NCBI GenBank assembly: GCA_041655055.1
Contig: JBBAGE010000063.1
Location: 1-12,323, forward strand
From: JBBAGE01 sp041655055
GTDB lineage: Bacteria > Pseudomonadota > Alphaproteobacteria > Rhodobacterales > Rhodobacteraceae
Length of the DNA stretch: 12,323 nt
Direction of reading: 5' to 3'
The notes beneath the pieces are model-generated. The model ran no database searches, had not been told where the DNA came from, and saw nothing but the letters and a program-made list of their open reading frames with translations. Position numbers and translations under genes: made by a program. Every line of letters begins with the position of its first letter. The stretch's first letter is position 1. Positions 1 to 8,369 of this stretch are shown piece after piece.

Positions 1-135
1 CTGCGGATCACCACCATTGCCGGGAATGAGCGCAGCGTCAGCGTGGCGGATTTCTCGATCCTGCCGGTGGGGGTGCGCCGGGTTCATGCCACCGGCACCA
101 GCGCCAGCGGCATCCACGCCTTTTTGCTGGCGTAA
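1..135 (+). CDS. C-terminal end of an unidentified upstream gene (partial)
   Basis: An open frame runs from the first base of the window to a TAA at 133-135, giving 44 residues that begin LRITTIAGNERSVSV and end GIHAFLLA. The start lies outside the window. The fragment is rich in small and beta-prone residues and shows no motif I recognise. The next gene starts one base after this stop, so the two were probably co-transcribed and translationally coupled. That places this fragment in the same phage-tail-like set as its neighbour, but the link is only contextual. The reading frame is supported by high GC at third codon positions and by the stop/start spacing. Confidence 0.55.
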   Translation: MRITTIAGNERSVSVADFSILPVGVRRVHATGTSASGIHAFLLA

Positions 136-136
136 C

Positions 137-925
137 ATGGGGGCGTTCGACTTCGGCCTGACCAGCCTGGCGGCGCGCAGGCGGGGGGGCGGGGCCGCGT
201 TTTCGCCGCTGCATCTGGCGCCGCTGGCCTGGTATGACCCCGCCAGCCCCGATACATTGTTTCAAGATGCGGCGGGCACAATCGCGGTGACGCAGGATGG
301 TGATCCGGTGGGGCGGATCTGCGACCGGTCCGGCCATGGCCATGACCTGATGCAACCCGATCCCGCCAAGCGCCCGATCTGGCGGCAACAGGATGGCCGC
401 TGCTGGATCGAAAGCGACGGGATCACGCAGATGATGGCGGCTGATACGCGGTTCGGGCTGGGGCCCAATCCCGATATCAGCGTGATCGCCGGGCTGCGGC
501 TGATCAGCGCCACGCTTGGCGATCACCGGCTGTTTCACATCGGCGATGGTGCGGCGGCGCGCACATTGGGCGGATCGCTGGGCACGGATGGTTTTGCCTG
601 GCGCTATAACAATGGCAATGCGATCTTTGCCCAGGCCAGCATCGGCGAAGATGCGTTGGCAAGCTGGGTGCGTCCGGCAGGCGGCACATATGCGGCGGCG
701 CAGCTTTACCTGAACGGCGCGCAACATGAAGCCCGCTCGATCAATGGCGCAGCCAATACGCCCAATGCGACCCATGCGGCCTTTTCGCTGTTCGGGCGCG
801 CTGGCCCCGCGCCGATTGCCACGCATTTGCGGCTTTACGGTCTGATCGTGGCGGGATTCGATGATGGCCCCAAACGCGCCCGGCTTGAAAGCTGGCTGGC
901 AGCGCGGGCGGGCATCGCGCTTTAG
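137..925 (+). CDS. LamG/concanavalin-like protein of phage tail-fibre type
   Basis: This encodes a 262-residue protein starting MGAFDFGLTSLAARRRGG. The frame is open further upstream (an ATG at 17), but that would overlap the preceding gene, so the ATG at 137, one base after the upstream stop, is preferred; no strong Shine-Dalgarno is visible and translation is probably coupled. From about residue 27 the protein has the pattern 'LAPLAWYDPASPDTLF...DRSGHGHDL', then a beta-rich stretch and a closing helix ARLESWLAARAGI. Proteins of this layout (a 'WYDAS' start, 'SGNGHHL' and a final 'ARLERYLAxKxG' helix) are known from prophage tail fibres and secreted LamG-like jelly-roll proteins that bind surface glycans. 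The fold and role are inferred from that resemblance; no catalytic residues are evident. A terminator follows directly, so this is the last gene of its transcript. It may be the end of a prophage or phage-derived cluster. Confidence 0.65.
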   Translation: MGAFDFGLTSLAARRRGGGAAFSPLHLAPLAWYDPASPDTLFQDAAGTIAVTQDGDPVGRICDRSGHGHDLMQPDPAKRPIWRQQDGRCWIESDGITQMMAADTRFGLGPNPDISVIAGLRLISATLGDHRLFHIGDGAAARTLGGSLGTDGFAWRYNNGNAIFAQASIGEDALASWVRPAGGTYAAAQLYLNGAQHEARSINGAANTPNATHAAFSLFGRAGPAPIATHLRLYGLIVAGFDDGPKRARLESWLAARAGIAL

Positions 926-936
926 GCACAAATCGC

Positions 937-963
937 AAAGGCACGCTTTCGGGCGTGCCTTTT
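937..963 (+). terminator. Rho-independent terminator after the LamG-like gene
   Basis: A perfect 9-bp stem AAGGCACGC/GCGTGCCTT (938-946 and 953-961) closes a six-base TTTCGG loop and runs into a T-run (960-963). It begins 12 bases after the stop codon at 925. It separates the phage-like genes from the glycine-cleavage leader. Confidence 0.85.
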
Positions 964-985
964 CATTTCGCCCTGCCATCGGATC

Positions 986-1014
986 TTGCGGCGCGCGGGC
1001 CGATCGCATAGCAT
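986..1014 (+). promoter_or_regulatory. Candidate promoter for the glycine riboswitch/gcv operon
   Basis: TTGCGG at 986-991 and TAGCAT at 1009-1014 are separated by 17 bases and lie just upstream of the riboswitch aptamers. Both boxes are imperfect matches to the sigma-70 consensus. A transcript starting near 1021 would include the complete first aptamer. Position and spacing are the main evidence. Confidence 0.4.
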
Positions 1015-1027
1015 TTTTCTGCCCGCA

Positions 1028-1177
1028 TGGGGAGAATCTGGTCCACCCAGTGCCGAAGGAGCAATCGCCCCGGTAAACTCTCAGGCAAATGAACCTGTGC
1101 GCGGCCAACAAACTCTGGAGAGAGGCACAGCGTGCCCGCCGAAGGGATAACGATCTCAGGCGAAGGGACAGAGGGGG
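1028..1177 (+). ncRNA. Tandem glycine riboswitch (two aptamers)
   Basis: Two successive copies of the glycine aptamer consensus lie ahead of gcvT. Aptamer 1 (about 1028-1105) has GGGGAGAA, the core GTGCCGAAGGAGCAA at 1050-1064 and AAACTCTCAGGCAAA at 1075-1089. Aptamer 2 (about 1111-1177) has CTCTGGAGAGAGGCAC, the core GCCGAAGGGATAA and ATCTCAGGCGAAGGGACAGAG. The linker between them is short, as in known tandem glycine riboswitches. These cis-acting RNAs bind glycine and usually turn on glycine-cleavage genes when glycine is plentiful; the direction of control here is inferred from that general behaviour. The element ends about 75 bases before the gcvT start, leaving room for an expression platform. 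Exact helix ends were judged by eye. Confidence 0.93.
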
Positions 1178-1187
1178 CATCGAAACG

Positions 1188-1237
1188 ACGGCAATGGTGC
1201 CGGCGGGCGGTGCCGTTTGCGATGCGATTGGCCCGCC
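1188..1237 (+). promoter_or_regulatory. Possible expression platform: two mutually exclusive hairpins
   Basis: Between the second aptamer and the gcvT start are two inverted repeats that cannot form together. The first is ACGGCA (1188-1193) with TGCCGT (1211-1216). The second is GGCGGGC (1202-1208) with GCCCGCC (1231-1237). The 5' arm of the second lies in the loop of the first. The downstream stem ends 16 bases before the gcvT ATG. No T-run follows, so control of translation initiation is more plausible than termination. That this switches with glycine binding is inference. Confidence 0.4.
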
Positions 1238-1253
1238 AGAAAATGGTGGTGGC

Positions 1254-2366
1254 ATGGGCGATCTGAAACGCACTCCTCTGTATGATCTGCATCTTGAACT
1301 GGGGGCGCGGATGGTGCCCTTTGCCGGCTATGAGATGCCGGTCAACTACCCCGCCGGTGTGCTGCGCGAACATCTGCAGTGCCGCGACGGCGCGGCGCTG
1401 TTTGACGTGAGCCATATGGGCCAGATCATCGTGCAGGGCGCGGATGCGGCGTTGCGGCTGGAAACGCTGGTGCCTGCCGATCTTGTGGGGCTGGCGCCGG
1501 GCCGGCAGCGTTACGGTATTTTTCCAAATGATTTCGGCGGGATCGAGGATGATCTGATGATTGCCGCGCGGGGTGATCACCTGTTTTTGGTGGTCAATGC
1601 ATCGCGCAAGACGGAGGATGTCGCGCGGCTGCGCGCGGCCTTGGGTGATGCGGTGCAGGTGATCACGGATCGGGCGCTTTTGGCGTTGCAGGGGCCCGGC
1701 GCGGAAACCGCGCTGGCGCGGCTGGTGGCTGATGTGGGGGCGATGCGCTTTATGGATCATGCGATTTTTGCGCATGAAAGCTATGGCGATCTGTGGATTT
1801 CGCGCGGCGGGTATACCGGCGAGGATGGGTTTGAAATCTCGCTTGCGGCGGAACATGCCGTGGATTTCGCCCGCGCCTTGCTGGCAGGGCCCGATGTGGC
1901 GCCCGCCGGGCTTGGCGCGCGCGACAGCCTGCGGCTTGAGGCAGGGCTGTGCCTTTACGGTCAGGATATCGATGCCACCACCACACCGGCCGAGGCCGCA
2001 ATCGGCTGGGCTATTCCCAAGCTGCGCCGCAGGGGCGGGGTGCGCGAAGGCGGCTTTCCCGGGGCCGAACGGATTTTGGCGGAACTGGCCGATGGCCCGG
2101 CCCGCCTGCGCGTCGGCCTGCGCCCCGAGGGCCGGGCGCCGATGCGCGGAGGGGTGGAATTATTCGCAACCGACAGCGGCGGCAGCCCGATTGGCACCAT
2201 CACATCGGGCGGCTTTGGCCCAAGTGTGAATGCCCCGATTGCCATGGGCTATGTCAGCGCGGAACATGCGGCCGAAGGCGGCCTGATCTGGGGCGAATTG
2301 CGCGGCAAGCGCCAGCCGCTGCGCATTGTTGCCCTGCCGTTTCATCCCCTGCGCTATAAACGATAA
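1254..2366 (+). CDS. gcvT: Glycine cleavage system T protein (aminomethyltransferase)
   Basis: This 370-residue cytoplasmic enzyme transfers the methylene group from the aminomethyl-lipoyl H protein to tetrahydrofolate and releases ammonia. The start MGDLKRTPLYDLHLELGARMV matches the family's usual N-terminus, and the length agrees with known T proteins (about 360-375). The frame is open upstream to 1089, but that would translate the riboswitch, so the ATG at 1254 is chosen; only a weak GGTGGTGG precedes it. Seen motifs are FDVSHMG (residues 50-56), GGIEDDL (95-101, where D100 aligns with the folate-contacting Asp101 of E. coli GcvT), the GYTGEDGFEI segment and the C-terminal SGGFGPSVNAPIAMGYV. 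It is the first gene of gcvT-gcvH-gcvP and lies under the glycine riboswitch. No defects are visible. Confidence 0.96.
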   Translation: MGDLKRTPLYDLHLELGARMVPFAGYEMPVNYPAGVLREHLQCRDGAALFDVSHMGQIIVQGADAALRLETLVPADLVGLAPGRQRYGIFPNDFGGIEDDLMIAARGDHLFLVVNASRKTEDVARLRAALGDAVQVITDRALLALQGPGAETALARLVADVGAMRFMDHAIFAHESYGDLWISRGGYTGEDGFEISLAAEHAVDFARALLAGPDVAPAGLGARDSLRLEAGLCLYGQDIDATTTPAEAAIGWAIPKLRRRGGVREGGFPGAERILAELADGPARLRVGLRPEGRAPMRGGVELFATDSGGSPIGTITSGGFGPSVNAPIAMGYVSAEHAAEGGLIWGELRGKRQPLRIVALPFHPLRYKR

Positions 2367-2393
2367 CTGCTTAACAAACCGAAGGACATGCTG

Positions 2394-2753
2394 ATGAAAT
2401 TTACCGAAGAACACGAATGGCTGCGGATCGAAGATGATCTGGTGGTCGTGGGCATCACCGAATATGCGGCGGCCCAACTGGGCGATATCGTCTTTGTCGA
2501 ACTGCCAGATGAGGGCGTGACCGTATCCAAAGATGACGAAGTCGTCGTGATCGAAAGCGTCAAGGCCGCATCAGATATCCTCGCCCCGCTCGATGGTGAA
2601 ATCGTCGAGATCAACAGCCCGCTGGCCGATAACCCCGGCGCGATCAACGATGATCCGATGGGCGATGCGTGGTTTTTCAAGATGAAGGTCGAAGACCTGT
2701 CCGCGCTCGATGAACTGATGGACGAAGCCGCCTATCAGAAATTCATCGGCTGA
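2394..2753 (+). CDS. gcvH: Glycine cleavage system H protein (lipoyl carrier)
   Basis: This small carrier protein bears lipoate on one lysine and shuttles the aminomethyl intermediate between the P, T and L proteins. It has 119 residues from the ATG at 2394, which lies seven bases after GAAGGA (2381-2386). An in-frame ATG at 2388 would add two residues but sits almost on that Shine-Dalgarno. The N-terminus KFTEEHEWLRIEDD and the lipoylation motif IESVKAASDI are diagnostic; the modified lysine is K57 from this start. The rest (NPGAINDDPMGDAWFFKMK) follows the family closely and the length is normal. It lies 27 bases after gcvT and is probably co-transcribed with it under the glycine riboswitch. 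Confidence 0.97.
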   Translation: MKFTEEHEWLRIEDDLVVVGITEYAAAQLGDIVFVELPDEGVTVSKDDEVVVIESVKAASDILAPLDGEIVEINSPLADNPGAINDDPMGDAWFFKMKVEDLSALDELMDEAAYQKFIG

Positions 2754-2761
2754 GTTTTTCG

Positions 2762-2785
2762 GGGGCGCGGCGCTGCGCCCCTTTT
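2762..2785 (+). terminator. Hairpin with T-run between gcvH and gcvP (attenuator or weak terminator)
   Basis: A 7-bp GC stem GGGGCGC (2762-2768) and GCGCCCC (2775-2781) around a six-base loop is followed by TTTT (2782-2785). It lies eight bases after the gcvH stop and 26 bases before the gcvP start. The short T-run suggests partial termination or a processing/stabilising hairpin, allowing more H and T than P protein. That function is inference. Confidence 0.5.
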
Positions 2786-2811
2786 GCGATGACGATCAAC
2801 ACAGGTGCATC

Positions 2812-5658
2812 ATGGCCTATACGCCCACGACTTATGATCCATATGATTTTGCCAACCGCCGCCATATCGGCCCCAGCCCGGCCGAAATGGACGAAATGCT
2901 TGCGGTCATGGGCGTGGGCTCGCTTGAGGCGCTGATCGATCAGACCGTGCCCCATGCGATCCGGCAGGCACAGCCGCTCGATTGGGCGCCGATGACCGAA
3001 CATGCGATTTTGGGCGAAATGCGCAAGGTTGCGGGCCGCAACAAGATGATGGTCAGCCTGATCGGGCAGGGCTATTATGGCACCGCCACCCCGCCCGCGA
3101 TCCAGCGCAATATTCTGGAAAATCCGGCGTGGTATACGGCCTATACCCCTTACCAGCCGGAAATCGCGCAGGGGCGGCTTGAGGCGTTGCTGAATTTTCA
3201 AACCATGGTCAGCGATCTGACCGGGCTGCCGGTGGCCAATGCCTCGCTGCTGGACGAAGCCACCGCCTGCGCCGAGGCGATGACCATGGCGCAGCGTTCG
3301 GCGAAATCGAAGGCGGGGGCGTTTTTTATCGACGAAAATTGCCACCCGCAAAATATCGCGGTGATGCGCACGCGGGCCGAACCTTTGGGGATCGAACTGA
3401 TCGTGGGCGCGCCGGCCGATCTGGATCCGGCCGCCGTATTTGGCGCGATTTTCCAGTATCCCGGCACCTATGGCGATGTGCGCGATTTCAGCGAAACCAT
3501 CGCCGCTTTGCATGATGCGGGGGCGCTGGCGGTGTTGGCCACCGATTTGCTGGCGCTGACGATGCTTAAGGAACCGGGCGCGATGGGGGCCGATATCGCC
3601 GTGGGCTCGGCCCAGCGGTTTGGCGTGCCTTTGGGCTTTGGCGGGCCGCATGCGGGGTTCATGTCATGCCGCGATGCGCTTAAACGCGCGATGCCGGGCC
3701 GGCTGGTGGGCGTGTCCATCGATGCGCGGGGAAGGCGGGCCTACCGGCTGGCGCTGCAAACCCGCGAACAGCATATCCGCCGCGAAAAGGCCACGTCGAA
3801 CGTGTGCACGGCGCAGGCATTGCTGGCGGTGATGGCCTCGTTTTACGCGGTATTCCACGGCCCGGCGGGGCTGCGCGCGATTGCGGAAATGGTGCATTTC
3901 AATGCGGTGCGGCTGGCCCATGCGCTGCGGGATGCGGGGTTCAGCGTCGCGCCGCGCCAGTTTTTTGATACGATCACCGTTGATGTCGGTGCAATGCAGG
4001 GCGTGATCATCCGATCCGCCGTGGCCGAGGGGATCAATCTGCGCGTCATCGGCAATACGCGCATCGGGATTTCCATCGATGAAATGGTGGATGACGATGT
4101 GCTGGCCAAGGTGATGCGCGCCTTTGGCGTCGAACCGGCGCAACTGCAACCTGCGCCCGGGCTTGGGTTCGATGATACGCTGATCCGCGAAAGCGATTAT
4201 CTGACCCATCCGATTTTCCACATGAACCGCGCCGAGGCCGAGATGATGCGCTATATGCGCCGCCTGGCCGACCGCGATCTGGCGCTCGACCGCGCGATGA
4301 TCCCGCTGGGGTCGTGCACGATGAAGCTCAATGCCGCCGTGGAAATGATGCCGATCACCTGGCCTGAATTCAACAGCCTGCACCCTTTTGCCCCTACCGA
4401 TCAAACCGCCGGTTATGACGAAATGATCACCGATCTTTCGGGGAAACTATGCGAAATTACCGGCTATGACGCGATGTCGATGCAGCCCAATTCCGGCGCG
4501 CAGGGCGAATATGCGGGGCTTCTGACCATCGCCGCCTATCACCGCGCAAAAGGGCAGGGGCAGCGCGATATCTGCCTGATCCCGGTGTCGGCCCATGGCA
4601 CCAACCCCGCCAGCGCGCAGATGGCAGGGATGAAGGTCGTGCCGGTGAAAACCGCGGAAAATGGCGATATCGATCTGGCCGATTTCCGCGCCCGCGCCGA
4701 GGCGGCGGGTGATCGGTTGGCGGCCTGCATGATCACCTATCCGTCCACCCACGGCGTGTTCGAAGAACATGTGCGCGAAGTATGCGCGATCACCCATGCC
4801 CATGGCGGGCAGGTGTATCTGGATGGGGCCAATCTGAATGCGATGGTGGGCCTGTCGCGCCCGGGCGATATCGGCGCGGATGTCAGCCACCTCAACCTGC
4901 ACAAGACATTTTGTATCCCCCATGGCGGCGGCGGGCCCGGCATGGGGCCGATCGGGGTCAAGGCGCATCTTGCGCCCTTTTTGCCCGGCCATCCCGAAAC
5001 CGGCGGCGCCTGCGGGCCGGTGTCCGGTGCACCCTATGGCAGCGCCTCGATCCTGCCGATCAGCTGGGCCTATTGCCGGCTGATGGGCGGCGCGGGGCTG
5101 ACGCAGGCCACCAAAGTGGCGATCCTGAACGCCAATTACATTGCCACCCGGCTCGATGCCGCTTACGGCGTGCTTTACAAAGGGCAGGGGGGCCGCGTCG
5201 CGCATGAATGTATCATCGATACCCGCCCCTTTGCCGAAACCGCAGGCGTCAGCGTGGACGATATCGCCAAGCGCCTGATTGACAATGGTTTTCACGCCCC
5301 CACGATGAGCTGGCCGGTCGCAGGCACGCTGATGATCGAACCAACGGAAAGCGAAACCAAGGCCGAGCTTGACCGCTTTATCGCCGCCATGCTGGCGATC
5401 CGCGATGAAATCGCCACGATCGAGCGTGGCGAAATCGACCGCGAAAACAACCCGCTGAAACATGCGCCCCATACCGTCAATGATCTGGTGGCCGATTGGG
5501 ACCGGCCCTATTCGCGCGAACAGGGCTGTTTCCCGCCCGGATCGTTTCGCGTGGATAAATACTGGCCGCCGGTGGGGCGCGTTGATAACGCGTATGGTGA
5601 TCGCAACCTGGTCTGTATCTGCCCGCCGGTCGAAGCCTATGCCGATGCCGCCGAATAA
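2812..5658 (+). CDS. gcvP: Glycine cleavage system P protein (PLP-dependent glycine decarboxylase)
   Basis: This 948-residue pyridoxal-phosphate enzyme decarboxylates glycine and passes the aminomethyl group to the lipoyl arm of GcvH. It is the long single-chain form (alpha and beta halves fused), and its length matches that class (about 950). The N-terminus RRHIGPSPAEMDEML is typical. The PLP lysine is K698 in DVSHLNLHKTFCIPHGGGGPGMGPIGV (shown here in part: LNLHKTFCIPHGGGGPG). The second half carries LGSCTMKLNAA and PNSGAQGEYAGL, and the C-terminal NAYGDRNLVCICPP is conserved. The ATG at 2812 has only a modest CAGGTG upstream; coupling to upstream translation is unlikely given the 58-base gap. 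The gene is intact and completes the operon; no lpd for the L protein is in view. Confidence 0.97.
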   Translation: MAYTPTTYDPYDFANRRHIGPSPAEMDEMLAVMGVGSLEALIDQTVPHAIRQAQPLDWAPMTEHAILGEMRKVAGRNKMMVSLIGQGYYGTATPPAIQRNILENPAWYTAYTPYQPEIAQGRLEALLNFQTMVSDLTGLPVANASLLDEATACAEAMTMAQRSAKSKAGAFFIDENCHPQNIAVMRTRAEPLGIELIVGAPADLDPAAVFGAIFQYPGTYGDVRDFSETIAALHDAGALAVLATDLLALTMLKEPGAMGADIAVGSAQRFGVPLGFGGPHAGFMSCRDALKRAMPGRLVGVSIDARGRRAYRLALQTREQHIRREKATSNVCTAQALLAVMASFYAVFHGPAGLRAIAEMVHFNAVRLAHALRDAGFSVAPRQFFDTITVDVGAMQGVIIRSAVAEGINLRVIGNTRIGISIDEMVDDDVLAKVMRAFGVEPAQLQPAPGLGFDDTLIRESDYLTHPIFHMNRAEAEMMRYMRRLADRDLALDRAMIPLGSCTMKLNAAVEMMPITWPEFNSLHPFAPTDQTAGYDEMITDLSGKLCEITGYDAMSMQPNSGAQGEYAGLLTIAAYHRAKGQGQRDICLIPVSAHGTNPASAQMAGMKVVPVKTAENGDIDLADFRARAEAAGDRLAACMITYPSTHGVFEEHVREVCAITHAHGGQVYLDGANLNAMVGLSRPGDIGADVSHLNLHKTFCIPHGGGGPGMGPIGVKAHLAPFLPGHPETGGACGPVSGAPYGSASILPISWAYCRLMGGAGLTQATKVAILNANYIATRLDAAYGVLYKGQGGRVAHECIIDTRPFAETAGVSVDDIAKRLIDNGFHAPTMSWPVAGTLMIEPTESETKAELDRFIAAMLAIRDEIATIERGEIDRENNPLKHAPHTVNDLVADWDRPYSREQGCFPPGSFRVDKYWPPVGRVDNAYGDRNLVCICPPVEAYADAAE

Positions 5659-5671
5659 ATCGGCCCCGGGC

Positions 5672-5716
5672 TTGCGCGTTTTGCGCAGGCCAATATATTC
5701 TACACAAGGAATATAT
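5672..5716 (+). promoter_or_regulatory. trxC promoter with an inverted repeat over the Shine-Dalgarno
   Basis: TTGCGC (5672-5677) and TATATT (5694-5699), 16 bases apart, form a good sigma-70-like promoter in the gap between gcvP and the thioredoxin gene. An exact inverted repeat ATATATTC (5693-5700) and GAATATAT (5709-5716) overlaps the -10 box and part of the AAGGA Shine-Dalgarno (5706-5710). It could be an operator, or an RNA structure if the transcript starts far enough upstream. Confidence 0.5.
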
Positions 5717-5717
5717 A

Positions 5718-6176
5718 ATGAGGCAAGCAATGGCTGATGCAATGAAACTGACCTGTCTGGCCTGTGGGCAGGGCAACCGTGTGCCCGCAGACCGGCTGGG
5801 GGCCAAGCCCCGCTGCGGCACCTGCGGCGCGGATCTGCTGAGCAACAAGGTTGCCGAGCTTGACCCGGCCACATTGACCAAAGCGATGCGGGGCGATGAT
5901 CTGCCGCTTCTGGTCGATTTCTGGGCGCCATGGTGCGGGCCGTGCCGGGCCATGGCCCCCGAATTCGCCCGCGCGGCCGGCACGCTTCACGGCAAGGCGC
6001 GTTTTGCCAAGATCAACACCGAAATGCATCCGGCGGTATCGCAACGCCACAGCATCCGCGGCATCCCGGCGCTGATCCTGTTTCAGCGCGGCAAGGAACG
6101 CGCCCGCCTAGCCGGTGCCCGCCCCGCCCGCGATATCGAAGCATTCGTGCGCGCGAATGCAGCGATCGCACCGTGA
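5718..6176 (+). CDS. trxC: Thioredoxin 2-type protein with N-terminal zinc ribbon (TrxC)
   Basis: This 152-residue cytoplasmic disulfide reductase acts on oxidised proteins and takes electrons from thioredoxin reductase. An N-terminal zinc ribbon has cysteines C13, C16, C33 and C36 (CLACG and CGTCG). The thioredoxin fold follows with the active site WAPWCGPC (C73 and C76) and the cis-proline P117 in RGIPAL. Zinc ribbon plus thioredoxin is the TrxC arrangement. The ATG at 5718 is chosen because AAGGA lies seven bases upstream; in-frame ATGs at 5730 and 5742 would still keep the zinc ribbon. E. coli TrxC is 139 residues, so the length is near normal. It has its own promoter and is probably independent of the gcv operon. 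In E. coli trxC is induced by OxyR; no OxyR site could be judged here. Confidence 0.93.
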   Translation: MRQAMADAMKLTCLACGQGNRVPADRLGAKPRCGTCGADLLSNKVAELDPATLTKAMRGDDLPLLVDFWAPWCGPCRAMAPEFARAAGTLHGKARFAKINTEMHPAVSQRHSIRGIPALILFQRGKERARLAGARPARDIEAFVRANAAIAP

Positions 6177-6183
6177 CAAGCGC

Positions 6184-6214
6184 TTGACAAATCCCAGCGG
6201 ATTGCGCCAAACAT
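6184..6214 (+). promoter_or_regulatory. Likely tRNA-Ala promoter
   Basis: A consensus -35 box TTGACA lies at 6184-6189, eight bases after the trxC stop. The -10 is poor; AAACAT at 6209-6214 or bases just before it are candidates. The -35 partly overlaps a 10-bp palindrome CAAGCGCTTG (6177-6186). Confidence 0.45.
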
Positions 6215-6223
6215 TCGCGCATT

Positions 6224-7833
<1,610 letters not shown>

Positions 7834-7851
7834 TTTACCTCCAGCCTGCCC

Positions 7852-8181
7852 TTAGGGGCTGAATCCATCTATTTTCTTGTCTTCTTCGGAGCTGTCACAG
7901 CTTACCGCATCGAACTCTTGCTTTATAGAGTCAGAGCCATTTTGCGCATCTTTTCCACAGACTTCTTGCACGGGATGGACACCGAAGCCGAGATCGACGA
8001 AGGTCACGATGATCGACCACAGGGCGTGCAGGAACTCCTGTTTCTGTTCATTCGACAGGCCAGGGTCGTCCAGATACGCTTGATATCGTTCGACATCGAC
8101 TGTCAGCATGGGCTTGGCGGCTACAAGGTAGCTCTTGTGACCGCTCTTGTTGCGTCCCGCGACTGTAAAATCGTCCTTCAT
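7852..8181 (-). CDS. Small conserved-looking protein upstream of the serine recombinase
   Basis: This encodes a 109-residue protein from the ATG at 8181, preceded by AGGTGGAG (8195-8188); in-frame starts at 8187 (ATG) and 8193 (GTG) would add two or four residues. It begins MKDDFTVAGRNKSGHKSY and contains a hydrophobic helix-like centre LHALWSIIVTFVDLGFGVHPVQ, then an acidic tail EEDKKIDGFSP. No membrane signal or catalytic motif is clear; the hydrophobic stretch is broken by polar residues. Its stop lies 18 bases before the recombinase start, so the two are almost certainly co-transcribed. Large serine integrases need a recombination directionality factor for excision, and these are small, unrelated proteins; this gene is a candidate by position only. 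The family is not one I can name. Confidence 0.75.
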   Translation of the reverse strand: MKDDFTVAGRNKSGHKSYLVAAKPMLTVDVERYQAYLDDPGLSNEQKQEFLHALWSIIVTFVDLGFGVHPVQEVCGKDAQNGSDSIKQEFDAVSCDSSEEDKKIDGFSP

Positions 8182-8369
8182 CTTCATCTCCACCTTTATT
8201 TTACCACCATACGTTGATTTTACGCAAATACTTGCCCTATCTGTTGCGCCCTGTGATCGGTTTGCTCCATGCGTTAGCGTAACATTCCCTTTAATTAACG
8301 GTTTAGTTTTCCGTATTGCTGGCAGCTATCTTGCAACCCACCATTGAGAACACTTCGTGCCTTTGGCGA
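8182..8369. other. Intergenic spacer between the recombinase operon and the coupling-protein operon
   Basis: This 188-base stretch is AT-richer than its surroundings and holds no convincing gene on either strand. On the minus strand TTGCGT (8227-8222) and TAAAAT (8203-8198) are 18 bases apart and could be a promoter for the recombinase operon, but the transcript would then begin at about the start codon. No hairpin with a T-run that would terminate the gene ending at 8370 was found. Confidence 0.4.

Noticed and set aside
38..1273. Long minus-strand open frame of 411 codons
   Set aside because: It lies antisense to the LamG-like gene, the terminator and the riboswitch; its product is Arg/Pro/Ala-rich with no motif, as expected from the complement of GC-rich coding DNA.
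2743..4404. Minus-strand open frames antisense to gcvP
   Set aside because: They mirror the third-position GC bias of gcvP and have no ribosome-binding sites or recognisable domains.
4447..5931. Long minus-strand open frame of 494 codons
   Set aside because: It is antisense to gcvP and trxC, which are clearly real, and its protein is low-complexity Arg/His/Gly/Pro without family resemblance.
6177..6186. CAAGCGCTTG palindrome after trxC as a terminator
   Set aside because: It is only a 10-base palindrome with no loop or T-run and overlaps the tRNA -35 box; likely chance.
8198..8227. Minus-strand promoter TTGCGT-18-TAAAAT as a firm call
   Set aside because: The predicted transcript start would fall at or just ahead of the start codon, removing the visible Shine-Dalgarno; kept only as a possibility in the spacer entry.
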